A program made the position numbers and the translations under genes. Of a DNA stretch of 64,000 nt, positions 57,647 to 64,000 are shown piece by piece. Under the pieces are notes generated by a model. The model ran no database searches, was not told the origin of the DNA, and saw only the letters and a program-made list of their open reading frames with translations. The stretch is from Rathayibacter sp. SW19 (GTDB lineage: Bacteria > Actinomycetota > Actinomycetes > Actinomycetales > Microbacteriaceae): assembly GCF_030866825.1 (NCBI RefSeq), contig NZ_CP133020.1, forward strand, positions 1,922,001 to 1,986,000. Reading direction: 5' to 3'. Each line of letters starts with the position of its first letter. Position 1 is the first letter of the stretch.

Positions 57647-58159
57647 TTGAGTACTCTCACACGCTGGCCCAAATGGCGACCCTGGTACCGCAGCACAGCG
57701 GTGCCTGGTCAAGGTCGGCTTGTCTCAGCGGAACGGGGCGAAAGCTCCAACATCCTCAAGTCACCGGACTGGCCCACCATTGAGCGCGCCATTAGCGATC
57801 TCCGCCTCGAACACGGTGTCGATTGGGACGAACTGGCCGCTCGGGTTGCCAGCAAGTCCGGCAAGGCCATCCGGATCCAGGCCCTGGGAGACGAGAACTG
57901 GACGAACACCACAGGCGCGCTGAGCAGAATGTCCGACGTTGACCTGATCCTGGTCCGTTACACCGACTCGGCCTTATACCGCACCCACAGCATTCTGCAC
58001 GAATTCGGCCACATCCTCCTCGCGCATCCAGCCTGCCCTGCAGGCGGCGCCCTGCTTGGAGGTCAAAGCGAGGAACAGGCCGCCGAACGTGTTGCGTATC
58101 GGCTCGCTCACGCGCTGTACCGTCCCCGCGATTACGACGACCAACAAGTATTCGGGTGA
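57647..58159 (+). CDS. ImmA/IrrE-type metallopeptidase
   Basis: 170 residues. The zincin motif HEFGH lies at residues 118-122, with an Glu-rich third-ligand helix (SEEQAAERVAYRLAHALYR) near the C terminus. The N-terminal segment starts at TTG 57647; no strong binding site decides and GTG 57701 is possible. ImmA cuts XRE repressors of mobile elements; here the XRE gene is 48 bases upstream. The stop overlaps the next gene as GTGA. Confidence 0.85.
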   Translation: MSTLTRWPKWRPWYRSTAVPGQGRLVSAERGESSNILKSPDWPTIERAISDLRLEHGVDWDELAARVASKSGKAIRIQALGDENWTNTTGALSRMSDVDLILVRYTDSALYRTHSILHEFGHILLAHPACPAGGALLGGQSEEQAAERVAYRLAHALYRPRDYDDQQVFG

Positions 58160-59097
58160 CTCGCATGGCCGAACTCCTCGAGCGAATCGCCACCCTTCTG
58201 CTGTGCGCCCTTGTGCTGTTGCGGATCCCTACCGCCATCCGCGACCCTCGGGCACGTCCCTTCTGGTTCGCAACCCTATTCGGAGCCATCGGTATGCTCT
58301 TTCGCGGGGCCCTGATCCCGGCGGCCGATATGGACGGCATCCTCGGTGGCCACAACTGGCTGAACCTCCTCCAGAATCTTGCAGCCACCGCAGCATTCTG
58401 GTTCGGCGCGCGCACCATTGCGGCACTGGTCAAGGGGCGGACCCCTCACACCTACTTCATCGCACTCGTCGCGGCATCTGTTGCGATCACAGTGCCGTTC
58501 GCCTTCATTCGCAAGGGCGATCACACCGACGGACGCGCTTTCATCTTGATGCACATCGACCAGTTCGCGATGTTCGCCTACGTCGTGATCTACATGAGCT
58601 GCGTCGGCGCCCTCGCTGCCGTGCTTCTGCTGGGGATCAGACATCGAAGCAGCAGGTTCTACATCCCCTTCCGCATCGGGGCAACCCTGGTTATCCTCGC
58701 GTGTGCGGACGAGATCGTCTTCGCCGCCGCCGCGCACTGGCGCCTGTTCCCGCCTGGGGTTTGGCAGTTCATCGATTGGCTGTTCGAGCCATTGTTCTAT
58801 CCCGGGTTAATGCTAGTCACCCTCGCTTCCTTTCTATTCGCCGCGGCACGCAGTTGGCAGCGTCGCCGCGCACGCCACTTGACATTGATGCTCGATCCCC
58901 GAGCGCTACCGCGAGGGCGAGACGACGACGGCGAGTTGGCAACGCTGTATAACACTGTCGTGCGCCTCAGAGACCAGCAAACGGGCACCACGGGTCCCAT
59001 GTCCACGGCGTTGGGCAAAGCGGAGTCGGTGCTCTCCCATTACCTTGTGCTTCAAGTCCCCAACTTCAGACGCCCTATAACCTATAGGCCACGATGA
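58156..59097 (+). CDS. MAB_1171c/DUF6545-like seven-helix membrane protein
   Basis: 313 residues. About seven hydrophobic segments lie between residues 8 and 240 (including MFAYVVIYMSCVGALAAVLLL and LFYPGLMLVTLASFLFAAAR), followed by a cytosolic tail of about 70 residues (RARHLTLMLDPRALPRG to the end). This layout resembles MAB_1171c-type proteins, of unknown function. GTG 58156 overlaps the ImmA stop; the 3' end overlaps the hydrolase gene (ATGA). A sensor or exporter role is a guess. Confidence 0.72.
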   Translation: MTRMAELLERIATLLLCALVLLRIPTAIRDPRARPFWFATLFGAIGMLFRGALIPAADMDGILGGHNWLNLLQNLAATAAFWFGARTIAALVKGRTPHTYFIALVAASVAITVPFAFIRKGDHTDGRAFILMHIDQFAMFAYVVIYMSCVGALAAVLLLGIRHRSSRFYIPFRIGATLVILACADEIVFAAAAHWRLFPPGVWQFIDWLFEPLFYPGLMLVTLASFLFAAARSWQRRRARHLTLMLDPRALPRGRDDDGELATLYNTVVRLRDQQTGTTGPMSTALGKAESVLSHYLVLQVPNFRRPITYRPR

Positions 59098-60239
59098 TCG
59101 TATCCGTCGTCGTTGCAGCACTCGCGCTCGGGACACTCTGCGTCCTCTACCTCCGCGCATCCGCAGCAAAAGTCGTGCGGGCGCGGCAAGCTGACCCGAT
59201 TGAAGTTCGCTGGGGCGACGGCCAAGCCGTCTTGCCCGCAAACAATCTGACTCGCGCAAAAGGCAGATATGGCCTGTGGGTTGAAGGCCCGCAGCCCACC
59301 GGGCACCTCCTCCTCGGCGACATCATCGACCATGACTCCAAGTCTCAAACTGTTTCCCGAAAACTGTTGGTGCGGACCCGGCTTCCGGAGCACGGCAACG
59401 CTGTCGGCCGCTTTACCGGGCAGATCTATCCCGGCCCTGACACCATCGCCCTCGGTCGCCATTCGGAGGTCGCCATTCCCGTTCCAGGTGGCGGCCTATG
59501 CCCGGCATGGATCATCAAGCCCACCACCGAGACGTCGGGAACCTGGGCGATACATATCCACGGCTTCGGTACGACCAGGCTGACCGCGCTACGGTCAGTA
59601 CCGGTGGCCGACCGCCTCGGAATGACATCGATGATCCCATCCTTTCGAGGCGACGGTGACGGACCCACCGTCCCGGGCGGATCATCCAGCCTCGGTGTTG
59701 CCGAATGGCACGACATCGAGGCAGCAATCGATCTCGCCGCAAGAAACGGGGCCGACAACATCGTGTTGTTCGCGTGGTCCATGGGCGCAACAATCGCCTT
59801 CGAACTCGCCGCGCGCAGCACTCACCGCACAATGATCCGCGCCATCATCGCCATAGCCCCGGTCACCGACTGGCGCACAGTCATCCGTTTCGGCGCCCAG
59901 CGAGCCGGTATGCCGGCCCTCCTCGGCACCTTTACAGCTTGGGGGCTGGATCGGGTGTTCATTCAGCGCACCTTGAGAATACGGGCTCGGATCAACCTCA
60001 GGGTCCTGCGACAGGACGCCGATGACGCCGCCGACCGCATACCGATACTGATTATTCATTCGCGGCAAGATCCACGCGTACCCTTCGAGACATCGAAGCG
60101 ATTCGCGCACGCGCATCCCGCATTCGTCCGGCTGGAAACCTTTGACAACGTCGGGCACGCCTGGGAGTGCAACGCTTCGCCTGATCGGTTCACGAACGTG
60201 ATCTTGAAGTGGTTCGCAAACCAACAGACCTCCCCCTGA
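59094..60239 (+). CDS. Membrane-anchored alpha/beta hydrolase
   Basis: 381 residues. An N-terminal helix (VSVVVAALALGTLCVLYLRA) anchors or exports it. The nucleophile elbow is AWSMG with S229 (first Gly of GxSxG replaced by Ala); the HIHGFGTTR oxyanion loop lies near 156, and the acid and histidine are in SRQDPRVPF and VGHAWE. Substrate unknown; it is not a clear lipase or esterase of a named group. It ends the XRE-ImmA-7TM-hydrolase run, with four-base overlaps. Confidence 0.85.
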   Translation: MIVSVVVAALALGTLCVLYLRASAAKVVRARQADPIEVRWGDGQAVLPANNLTRAKGRYGLWVEGPQPTGHLLLGDIIDHDSKSQTVSRKLLVRTRLPEHGNAVGRFTGQIYPGPDTIALGRHSEVAIPVPGGGLCPAWIIKPTTETSGTWAIHIHGFGTTRLTALRSVPVADRLGMTSMIPSFRGDGDGPTVPGGSSSLGVAEWHDIEAAIDLAARNGADNIVLFAWSMGATIAFELAARSTHRTMIRAIIAIAPVTDWRTVIRFGAQRAGMPALLGTFTAWGLDRVFIQRTLRIRARINLRVLRQDADDAADRIPILIIHSRQDPRVPFETSKRFAHAHPAFVRLETFDNVGHAWECNASPDRFTNVILKWFANQQTSP

Positions 60240-60316
60240 TGGCGGTTCGTGCCCACTTCATGCAACGCCGGTATTTCCGCCCATCAGGTGCAATCTGTCA
60301 CATATGTGAGGCGGAT

Positions 60317-60511
60317 TCAGCCGGTCGTTGCAACGAGCTGAGTGAATTGCTCTGATGGTGTCATCCAGCCGAGGGTTTGTCGAGGGCGTTCGTTGAGGAG
60401 TCGGGCAACTTCGGCCAGCTCGTCCTCAGTTCAGCCCGCGCGGAGTGCCCGATCCCAGGTCGTGTCATCCATCGCGACCATCTCACGTGTGTTGGGGTTC
60501 TTTTGTTCCAC
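60317..60511 (-). pseudogene. IS30-like transposase C-terminal remnant behind a short leader frame
   Basis: On the minus strand, one frame runs from GTG 60511 (with AAGGAG upstream) for 26 codons (ends DDTTWDRALRAG), meets TGA at 60431-60433, and continues in the same frame as TEDELAEVARLLNERPRQTL and GWMTPSEQFTQLVATTG to the stop at 60317. The latter part resembles the C terminus of IS30-family transposases (LN.RPRKTLGW.TP). It is most likely a truncated insertion sequence; the in-frame stop keeps it from being one protein. Confidence 0.55.
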
Positions 60512-60554
60512 GGGCTCCTTTTTCTGTGATCGGCTTTCGGGGTTCGCCAAATGA

Positions 60555-60911
60555 TTAGTGCGTGTGCTTCATCAGCCGGGAGAAGAATCCGTCACGCTCA
60601 GGTTCCGTGGTCGGGTCACCGTCGTGCGCGGTGACGACCTGGACGCCTTTCCAGAACGCAACGTGGTCGCGGATCCCGGCGGCGGCCGGGCTTGGGTGCG
60701 GGTAGTACCAGGCGGCATCACGATTGGTCTTGCCATCCACGGTCACGGTGTAATAGCTCGCGGTTCCCTTCCACGGGCACACCGAGCTGAGTTCACTGTT
60801 CTGGAAGTATTCCTGGTTTACCGATGTGGGTGGGAAGTACTGGTTTCCTTCGACCTCGACCGTCTGATCCGATTCGGCCAGGACAGCGCCATGCCAGATT
60901 GCACGGTACAT
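60555..60911 (-). CDS. DUF427 family protein
   Basis: 118 residues. The family core is seen: ESDQTVEVEGNQYFPPTSV and VCPWKGTASYYTVTVDGK, then AAWYYPHPSPAAAGIRDHVA. DUF427 proteins are small beta-barrel proteins of unknown function, common in actinobacteria. AAAGGAAG upstream supports the ATG at 60911. It is the third gene of a leftward Crp/Fnr - small membrane peptide - DUF427 operon. Confidence 0.9.
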   Translation of the reverse strand: MYRAIWHGAVLAESDQTVEVEGNQYFPPTSVNQEYFQNSELSSVCPWKGTASYYTVTVDGKTNRDAAWYYPHPSPAAAGIRDHVAFWKGVQVVTAHDGDPTTEPERDGFFSRLMKHTH

Positions 60912-60947
60912 GATTGTCTTCCTTTCGTTGGGGTTGTGGCCACCTGT

Positions 60948-61124
60948 TCAGGCGGGACGGTTCCGGAGGACCCATACGGCAACGAGACCGACCAGATATG
61001 ACACCCGGTGGGTAGCGGTGGAAATTGCGGACTCAAATCGGTGGATATCGGCCCACCAGATTCCCGGGGACTTACGGACCCGGCGGTCGTTACCGGTGTG
61101 GATCGTGTCGGTGGTCTTGGTCAC
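60948..61124 (-). CDS. 58-residue single-pass membrane protein translationally coupled to the Crp/Fnr gene
   Basis: 58 residues from GTG 61124, overlapping the Crp/Fnr stop as GTGA. AGGAG lies seven bases upstream, inside the previous gene. The N-terminal 38 residues are polar and basic (TGNDRRVRKSPGIWWADIH), and a C-terminal helix follows (THRVSYLVGLVAVWVLR). It fits the gap before DUF427 exactly. No family is recognised. Its size means it is easily missed. Confidence 0.7.
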   Translation of the reverse strand: MTKTTDTIHTGNDRRVRKSPGIWWADIHRFESAISTATHRVSYLVGLVAVWVLRNRPA

Positions 61125-61975
61125 GAGGTTCTCCTGGCGATCACGCCGAGCCCGGTGAGGTCGAGGATGGTGATGCGTCCGCGGGCCTGCCTGATGAGGT
61201 TCTGGGTGGCGAAGTCGACCATGACTTTGCTGGTGGCTTCTCGGGTTGCCCCCAGCAGTCCGGCGAGTTGTTCATGGGTGAGAGAGATGACGGGGCCATG
61301 GCCGAATCGTGCCGGGGGGGCTGTGCGGGCGAGTTTGACCAGGGTGCTGGCGGTGCGTGCGGGTAGGGGTCGTAGTGCCAGGTCGGTCAGGCGTTCTTCG
61401 AGACGGGCGATTTCCTCGCCGAGGAGCCGGGCGACGCGGGTGGCGATGCGCGGGTCTGAAAGGAAGTATCGTTCGACGTCGGCGGCGTTCAGCCGGCAGA
61501 TGGTGGATTCTTCGATCGCTTCGGCGTAGTTGTCATACATCCGTTGGCCCAGTTGCAGCATCTCACCGAACACGGAGCCGGCTTCCAGGATGGCCATGGT
61601 CAACGCTTTGCCGTCTTCGGTGACCCGGAAGATGCGCACCCGCCCGGATTTGAGGATGAAGAGCGCGTTCACGGGTTGAGATTGGCTGAACACGAGTTCC
61701 CCGGCCCGGTAGTGGGTGGCGGGGATCATCAGGTTCATGGCGTCGATTTCGTCGGCGCTGAGGTCGGCGAACAGGTCGACCTCGCGGAGGCAGCTGAACG
61801 GGTCGCCTGGTGTGGGCTGCAGTGGGGCCTCCTCCCGTTTCTCGGGCGACCAAGCCGGCCGGGGGCCAGACAGGGCCGCAGTGATCTCGCTGCTGCAGCT
61901 TTCCGCCACACGCGCGAGTGCAACAGTGCCGGTGCGTTCAGGATAGGGCCTGGATACTCGGACGTCCTGTGTCAT
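61121..61975 (-). CDS. Crp/Fnr family transcriptional regulator
   Basis: 284 residues. A 60-residue N-terminal extension precedes a cyclic nucleotide-binding-like domain (LFADLSADEIDAMN; GELVFSQSQPVNALFILKSG) and a C-terminal winged helix (LTHEQLAGLLGATREATSKV). Two N-terminal cysteines (in ESCSSEI and DPFSCLRE) might sense redox, but no four-cysteine Fnr cluster is seen. ATG 61975 is chosen; GTG 61981 lies four bases after GGAGG. The operon reads on to the 58-residue and DUF427 genes. Confidence 0.88.
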   Translation of the reverse strand: MTQDVRVSRPYPERTGTVALARVAESCSSEITAALSGPRPAWSPEKREEAPLQPTPGDPFSCLREVDLFADLSADEIDAMNLMIPATHYRAGELVFSQSQPVNALFILKSGRVRIFRVTEDGKALTMAILEAGSVFGEMLQLGQRMYDNYAEAIEESTICRLNAADVERYFLSDPRIATRVARLLGEEIARLEERLTDLALRPLPARTASTLVKLARTAPPARFGHGPVISLTHEQLAGLLGATREATSKVMVDFATQNLIRQARGRITILDLTGLGVIARRTS

Positions 61976-62111
61976 CCGCACTTCACCTCCACTTCGTGTG
62001 CTCGGCCGATCGTGCTTGAACGGTACGGCGTCATCCGGTCACGGTTCAGCGATCTGGGACACAGAAGCCGCGGAGAGAATCCGGCAGGATAAGACTGTTG
62101 TCGTGGGACAG

Positions 62112-62183
62112 ATGATGAGGGAGAACGGCAGGATCACATTCCCAGTCGAGGTAGATGCCAAAGCCCGGTGCTGCCCGTACTGA
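62112..62183 (+). CDS. Possible 23-residue peptide upstream of the AhpD-like/radical SAM genes
   Basis: An open frame starting at two consecutive ATG codons (62112, 62115) encodes 23 residues that end CCPY, 49 bases before the CMD gene. The frame also extends upstream without stops to 61998. The sequence has FPVEVDAKA then RCCPY. A ribosome binding site is weak (GGGA 6-9 bases upstream). Its place before an AhpD-like gene and a radical SAM enzyme makes it a candidate RiPP precursor; it may equally be untranslated leader. Confidence 0.3.
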   Translation: MMRENGRITFPVEVDAKARCCPY

Positions 62184-62232
62184 CACATTATCGCTACACA
62201 CCATCGGGGCCTCACTTAGGAAAGGAAGACGC

Positions 62233-62784
62233 ATGACTCGCATCCCCACTCACACCGTTGCCGACGCACCGGAGAAGTCGCGGGAGATCGTGGCGAAGTT
62301 CGAGAAGCGGATGGGTAGGCTGATGAACATCCACGCCGGCATGGCGGATTCGCCGGCCGTCATCGCGGCATATGACGGAATCCAGACGGCCATCGGCCGG
62401 CTCGGAACCTTCGACCCGCGAACCAGAGAGACGATCGCGTTGGCGGTGGGTAACGAAGACGGCTGCGATTACTGCCAGGCGGCACACACGGTCTCGGCGA
62501 AGCGCGCCGGGCTCAGCGAGGATGAGACCATTGCGATCCGGGCCGACCGGATCGATTTCGATGCTCGTCTGGCCGGCATCGCGGCCCTCGCCCGTGAAGC
62601 TGCCCGCAATACCGGATCTGTTTCCGAAGCGACCTGGCAGGAGGCATTAGCCGCGGGGTGGAGCGAGGCAGATCTCAGCGAGGCCTTCGTTCACGTCGCC
62701 GCAAATCTTTTCACCAACTATTTCAACCACTATGCCGGCACCGAACTCGATGTTCCGCCGGCGCCGGCTCTCCCGGAGAGTTGA
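62233..62784 (+). CDS. Carboxymuconolactone decarboxylase/AhpD family protein
   Basis: 183 residues. The AhpD-like active site is C78-x-x-C81 in EDGCDYCQAAH, with H85 four residues after. The helical CMD fold covers residues 35-150. Such proteins act as thiol-disulfide reductases or decarboxylase-like enzymes; the redox pair here favours the former. GGAAAGGAAG nine bases upstream sets ATG 62233. The stop is 13 bases from the radical SAM gene, so they are cotranscribed. Confidence 0.9.
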   Translation: MTRIPTHTVADAPEKSREIVAKFEKRMGRLMNIHAGMADSPAVIAAYDGIQTAIGRLGTFDPRTRETIALAVGNEDGCDYCQAAHTVSAKRAGLSEDETIAIRADRIDFDARLAGIAALAREAARNTGSVSEATWQEALAAGWSEADLSEAFVHVAANLFTNYFNHYAGTELDVPPAPALPES

Positions 62785-62797
62785 CAAGGGAGTGACT

Positions 62798-64000
62798 ATG
62801 CAAGCGACTCCGTCGTTTCACGCTCACCGAGGCGTTCTCGCGGTGATGGCCGCGTTGGAGCTGCAGACGCGCCCGGTGCGCCCGGATACCCGGGCGGCAT
62901 TGGAGCGGCGTTGGGCCGAGTTGCCAGAGCATGTGAAGACGCCTAACCAACTCCTGGGCCGGTGCGCACTCGGCTGCGAGGGCACGCACGGGGTGTTCCC
63001 CAAATGCAATCTGACGTGTTCTCCCTGTTACCACTCGGCAGATGCGAACAAGGTTCGCATCGATGGGGCACACACCCTGACCGAAGTCGCCGCGCAGATG
63101 GCATTCCTGAAACAGATTCGCGGACCCCGCGCGCACGCCCAGCTGATCGGCGGCGAGGTCAGTCTCCTCCCTCCGGAAGATCACGCTGCCGCACTGCTGG
63201 CCATGCGAGCCCAAGGGCGTGAACCGATGTCGATGACACACGGCGACTTCGACTACCAATATTTGCTTGACGTCGTTCTCGGACCTGATGGGGTTCCCCG
63301 GTTTGACAAGGTCTCCTTCGCGGGCCACTTCGATTCCCTTATGCGAGGCCGCAAAGGTGCCGTGCGCCCGCGCAACGAGGCAGAGTTGAATCCGTTCCGG
63401 GAAGCGTTCGCGGACATGTTTCTCGGCCTGAAACGCGAACACGGTGTGAGCTCCTATATTGCCCACAACATGACCGTCACACCGTCAAACCTTGATGAAA
63501 TCGGTCAGGTCACCCGTGATGTGCTGGAGATGCCGTACGACATGATGTCGTTTCAACCGGCGGCGTTCATCGGCGATGACCGGCGGTGGAAGGAAAACTT
63601 TGACGAGGTCACCATCGACGGCGTGTGGGAACGCATCGAGGAGGGTGTCGGGCAGAAGCTGCCGTGGCAAGCGACGCAGTTCGGTGACCCGCGCTGCAAC
63701 CGGTCAACGGTCGGGTTGCGTGTGGACGGAACCTTCGCTGCCCTGCTCGACCCAGGCGATGCGAAAGACTTGGCCGCCCGAGATCGGTTCTTGAACCATT
63801 TCGGCGGCATGATCTTCGGCGACGTGCCCAAGTTGATCCTCGCTGTCAAGGTTGCTCGCGCGCTGGCCGGCCACCCCGGGGACATCGCGCCCCTCCTGGG
63901 CCTGGCGCGACGGGTGATCCGTCGCGCCGGCGGAGTCCGCCGGCTTGTCCGCGCACTGAAAGCCGGACGGGTCGGCTTCAAAACGTTTGTGGTGCACAAC
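62798..64000 (+). CDS. Radical SAM enzyme, 3' end beyond window
   Basis: The frame starts at ATG 62798 with AAGGGAG seven bases upstream, and is open through the last base (401 codons). The [4Fe-4S] motif is C70-x3-C74-x2-C77 (KCNLTCSPCYHS). Two more cysteines, C56 and C60 (RCALGC), precede it. The GGE-like QLIGGEVSLL motif follows. A later C (DPRCNRST) is single, so no SPASM domain is visible within the window. The enzyme generates a 5'-deoxyadenosyl radical; the substrate is unknown. Confidence 0.88.
   Translation, partial: MQATPSFHAHRGVLAVMAALELQTRPVRPDTRAALERRWAELPEHVKTPNQLLGRCALGCEGTHGVFPKCNLTCSPCYHSADANKVRIDGAHTLTEVAAQMAFLKQIRGPRAHAQLIGGEVSLLPPEDHAAALLAMRAQGREPMSMTHGDFDYQYLLDVVLGPDGVPRFDKVSFAGHFDSLMRGRKGAVRPRNEAELNPFREAFADMFLGLKREHGVSSYIAHNMTVTPSNLDEIGQVTRDVLEMPYDMMSFQPAAFIGDDRRWKENFDEVTIDGVWERIEEGVGQKLPWQATQFGDPRCNRSTVGLRVDGTFAALLDPGDAKDLAARDRFLNHFGGMIFGDVPKLILAVKVARALAGHPGDIAPLLGLARRVIRRAGGVRRLVRALKAGRVGFKTFVVHN

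Noticed and set aside
56400..64000. Right attachment site (direct repeat of the tRNA-Pro 3' half, TTCAAATCCTGTCAGCCCGA)
   Set aside because: I saw no copy in the right part of the window; the site is probably outside or diverged.

Overview
The window is a high-GC actinobacterial chromosome segment, most likely from a Microbacteriaceae member. Signs of this are dense GTG/ATG starts with ATGA/GTGA stop-start overlaps, actinobacterial gene orders (argCJBDF-argH; HAD-small ORF-tlyA-nadK-recN-pyrG-nudix-xerD-parA-scpAB-rluB-tyrA-cmk-der), a single rrn operon without spacer tRNAs, and palindromic GGTGGTCGAGTAGCG-type intergenic repeats.

Region 1 (1-13681) is core chromosome: the end of pheS and all of pheT, a tightly overlapped arginine cluster (argC, J, B, D, F, H) that runs into a 3-methyladenine glycosylase gene, a leftward SatD-like regulator/membrane-protein pair, and tyrS. 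Region 2 (13682-19720) is a complete 16S-23S-5S operon with promoter, nut-like leader elements, a 23S processing stem and a strong terminator. Region 3 (19768-37114) is core again: a repetitive charged TPR-like protein, a HAD phosphatase, tlyA, nadK, recN, pyrG, ADP-ribose pyrophosphatase, xerD, a ParA ATPase, scpA, scpB, a pseudouridine synthase, prephenate dehydrogenase, cmk, der and a leftward DUF2252 gene, followed by a 38-bp tandem repeat array.

Region 4 (37530 to about 56900) is an integrative and conjugative element lying against the 3' end of a tRNA-Pro(GGG) gene. A tyrosine integrase and an excisionase-like gene sit next to the tRNA. Behind them is one long leftward operon: DUF4913, SSB-like protein, TraG/VirD4 coupling protein, VirB4 ATPase, SCO6880 family protein, VirB6/TrbL-like membrane protein, two DUF6112 proteins, an M23 peptidase, a VirB8/TcpC-like protein, a ParB-like protein, DUF2637, a primase-polymerase and ArdC antirestriction protein. 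No relaxase is visible, one gene of the operon is broken by two single-base frameshifts, and no second attachment site was found, so the element may extend beyond base 64000.

Region 5 (56286-64000) is accessory. A repeat-rich noncoding stretch separates the leftward transfer operon from a rightward four-gene module: XRE repressor, ImmA/IrrE peptidase, seven-helix MAB_1171c-like membrane protein and membrane-anchored alpha/beta hydrolase. After an IS30-like remnant comes a leftward Crp/Fnr - 58-residue membrane peptide - DUF427 operon, divergent from a rightward set comprising a possible 23-residue peptide ending CCPY, an AhpD-like carboxymuconolactone decarboxylase family protein, and a radical SAM enzyme cut by the window end. 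These last two accessory modules are the best candidates for undescribed systems.
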